Shown: one piece after another, positions 1 through 8,422 of the stretch | Layout: each line of letters opens with the position of its first letter | Numbering within the stretch: position 1 is the stretch's first letter | Assembly: GCF_004295585.1 (NCBI RefSeq) | Contig: NZ_AP019400.1 | Span: 1,331,501 to 1,395,500, forward strand | Length of the DNA: 64,000 bases | Source: Cohnella abietis | GTDB taxonomy: Bacteria > Bacillota > Bacilli > Paenibacillales > Paenibacillaceae | Direction: 5' to 3' | The notes under the pieces: generated by a model | Told to the model about the DNA's origin: nothing | The model's input: only the letters and a program-made list of their open reading frames with translations | Databases searched by the model: none | Translations under genes and position numbers: made by a program

Positions 1-1
1 A

Positions 2-205
2 AAGGCAGAAGGCGGAGGTATGGAGCTCGAGGTTACCGTTCCAGTAAATACTTCAGCAGAAGTTCACCTGCCTGGAGCGCTGCTGAATTCCATAAAGGAG
101 AGCGGAATTTCCTTGGACGAGGCGAAAGGCGTAGATTTTGCAGAGCAAGCAGATGGCGCAGCCGTTGTTCGTGTCGGCTCTGGGCACTATCGCTTTAGCT
201 GGTGA
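2..205 (+). CDS. C-terminal end of an alpha-L-rhamnosidase (partial, GH78-like)
   Basis: The open frame runs in from the left edge, so only the last 67 residues are visible and the start is outside the window. The segment reads as the final beta-sandwich domain of bacterial alpha-L-rhamnosidases: a VTVPVNTSAEVHLP strand, then an acidic stretch, and the closing GSGHYRFSW, which matches the usual G-S-G-x-Y-x-F ending. The family removes terminal L-rhamnose from plant or bacterial glycans. The catalytic barrel is not in view, so the assignment rests on this tail alone. The internal ATG at position 20 is not the true start. A rhamnosidase agrees with the glycan-degrading theme of the following 55 kb. 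Confidence 0.65.
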   Translation, partial: KAEGGGMELEVTVPVNTSAEVHLPGALLNSIKESGISLDEAKGVDFAEQADGAAVVRVGSGHYRFSW

Positions 206-232
206 TGTAATTAATATAGATTAATGCTAAGT

Positions 233-552
233 GGCTGTTCCACAGGTGAAGGTTGGTCCATGATATATTAAATGTACAAAGAAACCTCTCTTTATTAAAT
301 GGTTGCTCGACACTTCCATTTTGCCAAAGAGAGGTTTCTTGTATTTTTACTGACCTTAATCGATAAGAAAAAGAGGGGAAGTATCTCCTGTAGGAGCGTA
401 GCGTGTGCCTTTGAGATCGTGAAATCTCCTTTTATGTTTTACCCATTCAGATTTCACGATCTCAACCAGCACCCGCAAGGAGATACTTCCCCGCAAAAAC
501 TATGATCGATAGACATAACAAGAGCTGCCCAAAAGTTACCTATGGAACAGCC
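233..552. repeat. MITE-like element with nested inverted repeats
   Basis: The ends are inverted copies of one 15-mer: ggctgttccacaggt at 233-247 and its complement at 538-552, with one mismatch. Inside lie a perfect 15-bp stem (279-293 with 326-340) and a compound hairpin whose outer arm is a perfect 15 bp (375-389 with 478-492) and inner arm a perfect 17 bp (411-427 with 449-465). There is no credible gene; a 68-codon frame over the hairpins is an accident of the palindromes. The structure suggests a non-autonomous miniature element. No clear target-site duplication was found. The first hairpin could also end transcription from the rhamnosidase gene. Confidence 0.5.
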
Positions 553-831
553 CTTCGATATTTAGAAACAATCGAAACGAAAAAACCCAATTTATGTTAA
601 AATGAACAAAAAAGGATGTATCGGCACATTACTTATCTCCTTCGTACATATACCCCTAATTGGAGACTAATGAAATGGATATCAGTCTTGCAAGGGCGAA
701 CGAGTCATTCAGAGAATAACTAATATTGGCTAATATCTCACTTCTTTATTTAATATCGTCCCCTTGTTCCTCTTGGTTGCCAGATTTAAGATATAGGCAC
801 ATAGATTAATGGTAGGAGAGGGGATAACTTT
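553..831. other. Intergenic region upstream of the epimerase-like gene
   Basis: About 280 bases, AT-rich, with no gene, strong hairpin or confident promoter that I could pick out. It ends in the ribosome site AGGAGAGGGG at 814-823, which serves the next gene. Confidence 0.4.
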
Positions 832-1668
832 TTGCAAACGATAGTGGTCACCGGCGGAAGCGGAAAGTTGGGAGTATGGGTCATTAAAGAGTTTGTTTTA
901 CAAGGCTTTCGAGTCGTGTCCTTGGACGAGAAATGGTCGGATAAACTAAACTGCAAGCAAATTAATGTTAATTTAACTGATCTCGGTCAAGTTGTTGGTG
1001 CGCTTAATGGAGCAGATGCTGTTATTCATTTGGCAGCCATTCCGGCTCCCTTAGGCTACACGAATGATTATATATTTGGGAATAACGTCAGAGCGACCTA
1101 TAATGTGCTTGAAGCTGCATCCATTCTTGGCATCAAGAAGGTAATAATAGGATCCAGTGAATCTGCTTACGGCTTTTGCTGGGCGCCTAAACCCTTCTCA
1201 CCCAACTATGTGCCTGTCGATGAGGAGCATCCGTCTTTGCCTCAGGAATGCTATGGCCTGTCCAAAATTGTCGGCGAGCAAACAGGAGAGATGTTTTATC
1301 GTCGTACGGGCATGCAGGTTTTCTCCATGAGATTCTCCATGATTATTAAGCCTCAGGATTATTCGCTTTCTTCTATCAGCAAGCCAGAACAGTACGTGCG
1401 TATTTTGTGGAGCTATATCGATATTAGAGATGCAGCCTCAGCATGTATAGCCGCGCTTCACAGTAATGCGGAAGGACACCACACATTAAACATCACAAGC
1501 GACGATACGTTAAGTGATTGGCCAACTGAACAGTTATTATCAAAATTCTATCCTGACGTTAAGGATCACCGCCTAAATTTTTCGGATAGAGAGGCTATCG
1601 TAAGCAATAAACTCGCCAAGAGCATCCTAGACTGGAACCCGATTTATTCTTGGGATCAGATTAAATAA
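832..1668 (+). CDS. NAD-dependent epimerase/dehydratase family protein
   Basis: A 278-residue short-chain dehydrogenase/reductase of the extended, UDP-glucose 4-epimerase-like group. The N-terminal nucleotide-binding motif TGGSGKLG lies near residues 7-14, followed by a DAVIHLAA strand near residue 60. The catalytic Ser and Tyr-Lys are seen as SSESAYG (about 107) and YGLSK (about 143). Such proteins act on sugar nucleotides or other sugars with bound NAD in the cytoplasm; the substrate cannot be read from sequence. The start is TTG at 832, chosen because AGGAGAGGGG lies 8 bases upstream and the Rossmann strand begins at once. It stands alone before yesN, with a hairpin between them. Confidence 0.85.
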   Translation: MQTIVVTGGSGKLGVWVIKEFVLQGFRVVSLDEKWSDKLNCKQINVNLTDLGQVVGALNGADAVIHLAAIPAPLGYTNDYIFGNNVRATYNVLEAASILGIKKVIIGSSESAYGFCWAPKPFSPNYVPVDEEHPSLPQECYGLSKIVGEQTGEMFYRRTGMQVFSMRFSMIIKPQDYSLSSISKPEQYVRILWSYIDIRDAASACIAALHSNAEGHHTLNITSDDTLSDWPTEQLLSKFYPDVKDHRLNFSDREAIVSNKLAKSILDWNPIYSWDQIK

Positions 1669-1677
1669 AGCCTATAA

Positions 1678-1709
1678 AGTTTAAGATTACCCCCGTGCAA
1701 TCTTAAACT
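1678..1709. promoter_or_regulatory. 11-bp perfect inverted repeat between the epimerase gene and yesN
   Basis: agtttaagatt (1678-1688) pairs perfectly with aatcttaaact (1699-1709) around a 10-base loop, 9 bases after the epimerase stop. There is no T-run, so it is not a typical terminator. It may be an operator or a transcript-end hairpin. Confidence 0.4.
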
Positions 1710-1798
1710 GGATTCGGTTATCATTGAGCCTGTAAGCGATTTCTTTTGTTGTAAAGTCTAAAGGTTGGATAACCCAGGACGGCAGGAGGATGATGGCT

Positions 1799-3436
1799 AT
1801 GCTGCGCGTGCTTATCGTGGACGACGAGTTCGAAATTCGTGAGGGCTTGCGTAAACGCATTCCTTGGAGTGAATACGGAATAGACGAAGTATTCGCTGCC
1901 GATGACGGGGACACAGCAATCACAATCGCTCTCGAGAAGAAACCAGATCTTATCGTTACGGATATTAAGATGAGCAGAATGTCGGGGCTTGAGTTTCTTG
2001 GCTCGCTTTATCGCATTGATGATTATCCTTGGAAGGCCGTCGTTATTAGTGGTTATGATGATTTTGAGCTAGTAAAGCAAGCTATGCAGCTTGGAGCAAT
2101 GGATTATATTCTTAAACCGATTAATACGGAAGAGCTGGGACGTATTGTTCGCAAAGCGACCGACCAGATTCTACGCGAGAGATTGGATAAGCACAATCAA
2201 GTGCAGCTCAGAAACCAAAATCAGCTAGCCGTACCGAAATTACGAGAAGAATTACTTCGTGAAATTATAGAGCATGAATTTGATCCTTATCGTGAGACAC
2301 GTATTTCTCATCGGTTACAGGCTCTAAAGCTGGATTGGATGACGCATCAGTCCATCCAGCTTATGATCGTTGAGGTGGATGATCTTAAGGCTATTACGAA
2401 TGAACGAGGGTACGTGAATGAGAAGGAGCTTGTTCTTTTCGGAATCGGCAACGTCGTGAGTCAAACTCTGGCTGAGGAATTTCCTTATCCATTCGCTATC
2501 TTTAACGATTCCCATTTCCGGTGGGTCGCCGTTTTAAGCTGCAGGCATCAAGAGCAGCTCGCCTTAATCAAATCGTTGGCCCAGATTAGCCTGCGGAGAA
2601 TTAATGAATTTGTAAAGGTGAAAGCAAGCATTGGCATAAGCTCAAACCCGCGGGAATTAAACCATATTCATGAGATGTTTCTGGAAACAGGAGAGCTGCT
2701 GGATCAGAAGGTCGTTTATGGAGGAAATCGAATATTTACGGAGCATGGCTTCGAGCTCTATGGGGAACGGATAGAGCTTTCTCTTCAGGAGCCGAATGAG
2801 GTGCTGGATCTCGTAAAGTATGGCTCGGACGAGGATGTAACAGCAGCGATGGATAAGTTCGTTGAGATGGTTCAAGCTTGGGGACTTTGCAGCCTGAAGG
2901 ATATTCAGCAGCAAACCTTCAAGTGGCTGATGGGGATATTCCGGGGTGCCGCGTCAGCAGGCTGGCCTAATCGAGTGTGGGAACGGAATCCGATCTCTAT
3001 CTGGGAGCAGCTAGAGCAATTCGATAATTTGCAATCACTTAGAGTAAAGGTGGAAGGCTATTTGCTTGCAATGGCTGCGGATTTTCGTAAAATGACATCA
3101 TCTCCGAGTCAGATTGTGCTAGAGGCGGAGAAGATTATTCGTAAGCGGTATGCGGATAACCTGTCATTGCAGATCGTAGCTGATGAGGTTCATGTGACTC
3201 CAGTGTGGCTAAGTAAGCTTTTTAAGAAGGAAAAGAGGATGACCTTTCTCGAATTTCTAACCGATGTACGAATAGTAAAAGCGAAGGATATGCTAGGGGA
3301 CGTCCGTTACAAAATCTATCAAATATCTTATCAGGTTGGATACAAGGATCCTGTTCACTTTACTAAGCTCTTTAAGAAGCAGTCCGGGCTTACACCTAAG
3401 GAGTTCCGGAAGCAGAGGGGAATCGTAGATGATTAA
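1799..3436 (+). CDS. yesN: Response regulator, YesN type, with AraC-type DNA-binding domain
   Basis: The receiver domain (residues 1-120) has the acidic pair in LIVDDE, the phospho-acceptor Asp in VTDIKM (residue 55 from this start) and the late Lys in ILKPI. A middle region of about 290 residues follows. The C-terminal 100 residues form two helix-turn-helix units of the AraC/XylS family, with the closing GYKDPVHFTKLFKK signature. ATG codons at 1790 and 1793 are also in frame, but AGGAGG at 1784-1789 touches them and sits 9 bases from ATG 1799, so that start is preferred. It overlaps the kinase gene by 8 bases. In related bacteria such pairs sense extracellular sugars and activate nearby glycan genes; the target here is not shown. 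Confidence 0.9.
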   Translation: MLRVLIVDDEFEIREGLRKRIPWSEYGIDEVFAADDGDTAITIALEKKPDLIVTDIKMSRMSGLEFLGSLYRIDDYPWKAVVISGYDDFELVKQAMQLGAMDYILKPINTEELGRIVRKATDQILRERLDKHNQVQLRNQNQLAVPKLREELLREIIEHEFDPYRETRISHRLQALKLDWMTHQSIQLMIVEVDDLKAITNERGYVNEKELVLFGIGNVVSQTLAEEFPYPFAIFNDSHFRWVAVLSCRHQEQLALIKSLAQISLRRINEFVKVKASIGISSNPRELNHIHEMFLETGELLDQKVVYGGNRIFTEHGFELYGERIELSLQEPNEVLDLVKYGSDEDVTAAMDKFVEMVQAWGLCSLKDIQQQTFKWLMGIFRGAASAGWPNRVWERNPISIWEQLEQFDNLQSLRVKVEGYLLAMAADFRKMTSSPSQIVLEAEKIIRKRYADNLSLQIVADEVHVTPVWLSKLFKKEKRMTFLEFLTDVRIVKAKDMLGDVRYKIYQISYQVGYKDPVHFTKLFKKQSGLTPKEFRKQRGIVDD

Positions 3437-5237
3437 GGCTTTTTCCTTTAGACTAGCATCTTCCTTTCGTAACAGAATGATTCTTATATTTTTTGCTATA
3501 ACCATCGTTCCCTTTATTATTTTTGCGTACTACTCTTATATGAAATCCATTGAAGGGATTAAGAACGCGAACGCGACCTTCTCTATGAGCTACGTGCAGC
3601 AGGCTAAGCTGAACTTCGAAACTTATTTAGGGCAGCTTAATGACCAGATTAACGAAGTCGTTGGTAATAAGAATGTGCAGGAATGGCTGGAGCGCAAGCC
3701 CCGCAATGGAGAAGAGGAAGAAGTTTTTGCGGTAAAAATGCTGGGATTAGTATACATGATGAAGCCACAGATTGATGCTTTGCGAGTCCGGGTCTACCCA
3801 CTTGAGCCTTCTCTCTATCCGACCTACATGAACACCTTAGGGTTGTCACCGCAAACAGGCCAAGAGGAGTGGTTCCGTAAGGCGAAGTCTAGCATTGTGC
3901 CTACCTGGCACTTATCTATGCCCAAAAAAGGTCTCTATGGGAGACCTTTGCTTTCGTATGTTAAGAGATTTACAGGACTCTATGACCGAGAGCCTCGGGG
4001 GCTGGTTGTAACTGATTTGGCGGAAGATCATCTTCGGAGGTTTTTCTCCCCGTCTGAAAGTATGCCTGGGCAGAAATTCCTTATTGTAGGAGCGGACGGG
4101 AAAGTCTTGTTTGACTCGTTCGATAACGAATGGACAGGGACAAGTATTCCCTCTAAGAAATTTTTGCAAATACGCGAAGCTTCTACTAGAGGTGCGGAGA
4201 CTCTAGAAATGGATGGCAAGGATATGTTGATTACTTACGTGAAAATGGACAGCGAGCCTTGGTCGATCGTTAGCTTAACTCCGCTAAATGCGTTGACACA
4301 TCCTATGAAGGAAATGAATCAGCTTCTTGTTCTTTTCCTAGTCATCTATCTCATTTGCTCTGTGGTTGTGGTCATCTATATTACGCTTAGTTTCACCCAT
4401 CCAGTTGTTAGGCTGGTTCGCCTCATGAGAAAGCTAGAAGAGGGAGAATTTGAATACAAGGTGCCGTATTCCGCCCGTAAGGATGAGATAGGCTGGCTCT
4501 ATCGCGGGTTCGGGAGCATGACTAAGAAAATTGAAGGATTAATTGAACAAACTACGAGATCGGAGAGAAACAAAAAGGAGCTAGAGTTTCAGGTGCTAAG
4601 TCATCAGATTAATCCGCATTTCCTATACAATACTCTGGAGTCCATTCGGTGGAAGGCCGAGAACCATGGACGTTCGGATATTGGTGAGATGGTGTCGGCA
4701 CTAGGCAACCTGCTCAGGCTGAGCTTGAACCAAGGAAAGGACATTACAACGGTAGGCCGTGAGGTAGAGCAGGTAAAGGCTTACGTGCAGATTGAGCAGG
4801 CTCGCATGGGAATGCCGCTTAGGGTGCTTTACTTTTTTGATGAGGATGTGCTTGCTCTGCCTTTCATGAGGCTGTTGCTGCAGCCTTTAGTAGAGAATGC
4901 TATTCAGCATAGTATTCGAGATAATTTTGAGAAAGGAAAGGTTATCTTATCTGGTTATATTGAGGATCAGGATATTGTCATTGAAATTACGGATAACGGC
5001 AAAGGAATTCCTCAGACGGTCCTCACACAGCTCGACTCCGAGATGGAAAACGGGAAAGGAAGCCGGCGGCAAGGAGTCGGTCTTAGGAATGTGAATGAAA
5101 GACTTAAGCTCTATTTCGGTAATCATTACAAGCTTCATATCGAAACAGGAGAAGGAATGGGTACGAAAATCACGATTAGGCACCCGGTATTGGATTCTCT
5201 TCGAGAGGAAGAGGCAGGGGGAATTCAGGAGGCTTAA
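3429..5237 (+). CDS. yesM: Sensor histidine kinase, YesM type
   Basis: A 602-residue membrane kinase. Transmembrane segment 1 lies near residues 15-33, then an extracellular sensor domain of about 250 residues (dCache-like). Transmembrane segment 2 lies near 298-320, and a HAMP linker contains the FTHPVVRL strand. The phospho-acceptor His is in HQINPHFLYNTLES, the hallmark of the LytS/YesM kinases. The ATPase domain shows the N box PLVENAIQHS, DNGKGIP, and GVGLRNVNERL. It is translationally coupled to yesN. The extracellular domain presumably detects a sugar or a binding protein; no permease lies directly beside the pair, unlike many yesMN loci. It ends at a shared terminator with the convergent GH38 gene. 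Confidence 0.92.
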   Translation: MIKAFSFRLASSFRNRMILIFFAITIVPFIIFAYYSYMKSIEGIKNANATFSMSYVQQAKLNFETYLGQLNDQINEVVGNKNVQEWLERKPRNGEEEEVFAVKMLGLVYMMKPQIDALRVRVYPLEPSLYPTYMNTLGLSPQTGQEEWFRKAKSSIVPTWHLSMPKKGLYGRPLLSYVKRFTGLYDREPRGLVVTDLAEDHLRRFFSPSESMPGQKFLIVGADGKVLFDSFDNEWTGTSIPSKKFLQIREASTRGAETLEMDGKDMLITYVKMDSEPWSIVSLTPLNALTHPMKEMNQLLVLFLVIYLICSVVVVIYITLSFTHPVVRLVRLMRKLEEGEFEYKVPYSARKDEIGWLYRGFGSMTKKIEGLIEQTTRSERNKKELEFQVLSHQINPHFLYNTLESIRWKAENHGRSDIGEMVSALGNLLRLSLNQGKDITTVGREVEQVKAYVQIEQARMGMPLRVLYFFDEDVLALPFMRLLLQPLVENAIQHSIRDNFEKGKVILSGYIEDQDIVIEITDNGKGIPQTVLTQLDSEMENGKGSRRQGVGLRNVNERLKLYFGNHYKLHIETGEGMGTKITIRHPVLDSLREEEAGGIQEA

Positions 5238-5253
5238 TTAATCGTTCTACGAC

Positions 5254-5296
5254 AAAAGCAAACACCGCCGTCCTTAGGATGACGGTGTTTGCTTTT
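5254..5296. terminator. Bidirectional terminator between yesM and the GH38 gene
   Basis: aaaagcaaacaccg (5254-5267) pairs with cggtgtttgctttt (5283-5296), with A-runs on one side and T-runs on the other. It can therefore end both converging transcripts. Confidence 0.85.
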
Positions 5297-5302
5297 ACTC
5301 AT

Positions 5303-8026
5303 TTAATTCTGAAAGCCAACGGTTACGATTTGATACCCAGCAATGGGAGCCGATTCTATCACTTCGCTACTACTTTTGTCCTCTAGTATGTTGCTTACGT
5401 AAGCCTTACTATCCTTTGCTGACACTATCCTTATCTCACTTGGAGTGCCAGTCACGTTATACCACCTAGCCATCCAGTCTCCTCGCTCTTCATTTGTCTT
5501 CAGATTGGAGAACAGAACGCCTTCGCCCTCCCACCGTAGAAACTCGTAACGAGGCGGCAGAACACCTACATGAATGCCGGTTTGGCAAGGGGTCACGGGG
5601 ACAGCGAATCGGTGTGCTTCCCGGTAAGCTTCGGCTCGATCGTGACCGCGGTGTGGAATGAGTGTCCACTCTGCGGAATGTGTCCCAAGACATTGTGCTT
5701 CTGGTGTCGGGAATACACCCCAGTCTCCTAGCTCTCCGACCGACCGAAGAAGGGTTATGGCAAGAGTATTCCTTCCGTCGAGCAGTGTCTCGTACTCGTT
5801 CAAACCCTTCCCGCCTATAGTCAGCCCACGATTGTCTTCATGAACGTCAACGAATGCTTGCATATGCTGACAATAGCTCGGGTTTTGCCACTCCACGGAG
5901 GGGGTGGTTTGCCGTTCAGCCACCTCGAAGATGGAGTCTGCGAAATGAGTTGTAGCTTGCACATCCGTCGGATATAGCGCACGTATCCGATGGTCTTTCG
6001 CTGGATTGTCGAAGGTAGCTTTAATATGAACACTTTTACTTAATCGCTCTAGGCTAATTCTCGTCGTAATATTTAGAGTGACCAGCTTATGCGAGCGCTT
6101 GGATTTTCGATCCATTATCGATGCCATTGTGCGAATTTCCTGCTCAAGTCTATCGTCCGCAGATTCCGGTATTTCCAAGCTTTGCTTAATTTCTAGCGTT
6201 GCCCGGTAGGGTGTATTTTCAACAATGTGAATCTGTGCTGGCCGCCCCTTCGTTGTAATGGGGATGTCATTATCTGGCTGTCTGAATATATATTCGTTGC
6301 CGATATCCCCGACATCTTCGTAATGACCCAAATCAGTAAATTGCTGACCACTGACCTTATCTAATAATGTTATTCCGCCATCAGCTTCGACAGTTAAACG
6401 CAGATTACCATTTTCAAGCGTCGTAGAACCAGTGACTAGAGTGTTCTTTAATTCAGATTGTTCATGAGAGCTATCCGCATAGGGAATCCAAGCAAAGGTA
6501 GCATAGCCCATCGCGGGCAGCACGCCTGTCTCGAAGACTAGCTTAATGGTTCTTGCCATGTAAGGCTGTCTGAACTTGTCATCTGGTAAGTCATAGCCGA
6601 ACCTCACTCCCAAATCTTCAGCGGTATAATCAACCTTTTCGCCACGATGATTTATAAGGTAGCCATTAGCATGTGTTCTCTGAAGAACCTCCTCCGATAC
6701 TTGAACCGGATTCTCGCTTTGCTTAAAATAACGCTTCGACCACTCGACTTCGTAGGTAATAACGGACGATCCTTCGTATCCGCTTGTATTAAAGACAACA
6801 AACGGAGTGGCTTCAGGTCCATACCCCTCGAAGGTAGTCGTATCGACCTGATTGCTCAGATGCTTCGCGCTTTCTTGCACGATTGCCTTGGCTACCTCCA
6901 TGCTCTTGGCAAATCGAATTTCCATCTCGCGGTATACCTCGTCTACGCTGCAGCCACAGATGCTGTCATGGGGATGATTCTGCATAAGTGTTTTCCAAGA
7001 GTAATGGAGTAGAGCATGCGGGTAAGGCTTGCCTTCACCATAAGCAAGAGTAGCTAGAGGTTCGGCAACCTTCTCAAGAAGAGTTTGGTTTTGCTGATTT
7101 AATTGCTTAATTGGAACTCGAGCCGAAGCCGTATTTACTAAGCTGAACCAGCCATCCGTTTTCTGACCGCGTAGCTCTCCTCGGGTCACACTTAGCTTAG
7201 GTGGCAGAGAGGAGAAAACGTCTTTTATATAATCGTCGAAGTTAGAATGTATAAATTCATGCTCTGGGTATAGCTTGCGAGCAACACGCAGAGCTTCCGA
7301 GAGATTGGTCTGAACCGGCTGATGATCGCAGCCATTCATAAGCAACAGGTGCGGAGTAGAGGCATAACGGGTAGCACTCTCAATTCGGTGCGCCCAGTAC
7401 GACTTGGCCTCATCGGGGTCCACGGGAATTTCCATACCGTTGTTATACCAATTGGCAAACAAGATGCCAAGTACCTGAGAGCCATCTGGTGCTTCCCAGA
7501 TTAACTCAGAGAAAGGGGATTCCAGATTAGCATCCTCCCCAACCTGGTTGTTAAAGCCTGTAGCTTTGACACCCCGACCGAATACGGCGTTATTAATACC
7601 AGCCTGCTTAAGAAGCTGAGGCGCTTGCCCCATATTGCCGAATGAATCAGGAAAGTAGCCTAGCTTGGACACAGGGCCGAAGGCAGCGGCATCGCGATGG
7701 CCGACCTGAAGATTTCTGACATTGGCTTCGCTGCTTGTCAGAAATTCATCCTGAAGGACATACCAAGGACCCGCCGAAATTTTTCCTTCCTGACACAACC
7801 GCTGCAGCAGCTCTCTTTTTTCCGGGTACACCTGCAAGTAATCCTCCAACACAATGGTCTGTCCATCTAAATAGAAGCTGCGAAATTCTGAATCGGATTC
7901 AAAAGTGTCGAGCAACGCATCCATTGTTTGAATGAGCTTAACGTGATGAGCTTCGTATGGCATATACCATTCCCGATCCCAATGGGTATGGGAGATAACG
8001 TGGATGACCTGCTTCGGCGTGTTCAT
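5303..8026 (-). CDS. GH38 alpha-mannosidase (mannosylglycerate-hydrolase type)
   Basis: A 907-residue enzyme with no signal peptide, so it is cytoplasmic. The GH38 zinc ligands appear as HTHWD near the N terminus (His15, Asp17). The nucleophile is in YFPDSFG (Asp127), and a further zinc His is in QNHPHDSICGCS near residue 370. The family removes alpha-linked mannose with a bound zinc and retains configuration. The long C-terminal beta-sandwich region is complete and ends in a family-like tail. It is transcribed away from the secreted GH71/99-like gene, with about 400 bases between them, which suggests a shared control region. Import of mannose-bearing oligosaccharides would supply its substrate. 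Confidence 0.9.
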   Translation of the reverse strand: MNTPKQVIHVISHTHWDREWYMPYEAHHVKLIQTMDALLDTFESDSEFRSFYLDGQTIVLEDYLQVYPEKRELLQRLCQEGKISAGPWYVLQDEFLTSSEANVRNLQVGHRDAAAFGPVSKLGYFPDSFGNMGQAPQLLKQAGINNAVFGRGVKATGFNNQVGEDANLESPFSELIWEAPDGSQVLGILFANWYNNGMEIPVDPDEAKSYWAHRIESATRYASTPHLLLMNGCDHQPVQTNLSEALRVARKLYPEHEFIHSNFDDYIKDVFSSLPPKLSVTRGELRGQKTDGWFSLVNTASARVPIKQLNQQNQTLLEKVAEPLATLAYGEGKPYPHALLHYSWKTLMQNHPHDSICGCSVDEVYREMEIRFAKSMEVAKAIVQESAKHLSNQVDTTTFEGYGPEATPFVVFNTSGYEGSSVITYEVEWSKRYFKQSENPVQVSEEVLQRTHANGYLINHRGEKVDYTAEDLGVRFGYDLPDDKFRQPYMARTIKLVFETGVLPAMGYATFAWIPYADSSHEQSELKNTLVTGSTTLENGNLRLTVEADGGITLLDKVSGQQFTDLGHYEDVGDIGNEYIFRQPDNDIPITTKGRPAQIHIVENTPYRATLEIKQSLEIPESADDRLEQEIRTMASIMDRKSKRSHKLVTLNITTRISLERLSKSVHIKATFDNPAKDHRIRALYPTDVQATTHFADSIFEVAERQTTPSVEWQNPSYCQHMQAFVDVHEDNRGLTIGGKGLNEYETLLDGRNTLAITLLRSVGELGDWGVFPTPEAQCLGTHSAEWTLIPHRGHDRAEAYREAHRFAVPVTPCQTGIHVGVLPPRYEFLRWEGEGVLFSNLKTNEERGDWMARWYNVTGTPSEIRIVSAKDSKAYVSNILEDKSSSEVIESAPIAGYQIVTVGFQN

Positions 8027-8422
8027 GGGGGTGCCCCTTTTCTGTGAGTGAAATTGGATATACGCGGTAATTGTAAGGGAGAGGGCATCTGTTAAACAAT
8101 GAGAGAATAGTAAACTTTATGGTGTGATCTTGGCGGTTGAAAATTATCCATCATATTGGATAGGATTTGCTTGGTAAATTTTAAGAATGACTCATATCCA
8201 TTTCGGAGGGTGGTATTATACGATTTTTGGGACAGGCAACCCCTTTCATGAAAGCCCTTTCAATTAAACGTTAGAAGGGAGGTGATGGTGGGACCAAATG
8301 GCACGGAGTATGGCAGTAAGTCGTTGGCGGGAGGGAGGAGGAGGGATTAGTTTAGGGATTATTCTCAAAGGTTTAGGATGGTTTTCTTGGTCAGATCAAA
8401 AAACCGAGGAGGGTATTTATTT
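8027..8422. other. Divergent intergenic region between the GH38 and GH71/99-like genes
   Basis: About 400 bases holding the upstream signals of both divergent genes. A cre-like palindrome at 8249-8262 is annotated separately. A G-rich stretch follows (about 8277-8345). The ribosome site GAGGAGGG at 8406-8413 closes the region. A frame that starts at 8378 is in phase with the next gene, but its first 15 codons have no signal-peptide character. Confidence 0.4.
8249..8262. promoter_or_regulatory. cre-like catabolite control site
   Basis: TGAAAGCCCTTTCA is a near-perfect palindrome that differs from the ideal cre TGAAAGCGCTTTCA at one central base. It lies between the two divergent glycosidase genes, where CcpA could act on either. 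Confidence 0.45.

Noticed and set aside
299..505. 68-codon frame in the MITE-like element
   Set aside because: It lies over perfect hairpins and has no ribosome site or recognisable product.
6647..7012. 121-codon plus-strand frame inside the GH38 gene
   Set aside because: It is a shadow of the strongly supported alpha-mannosidase on the other strand.
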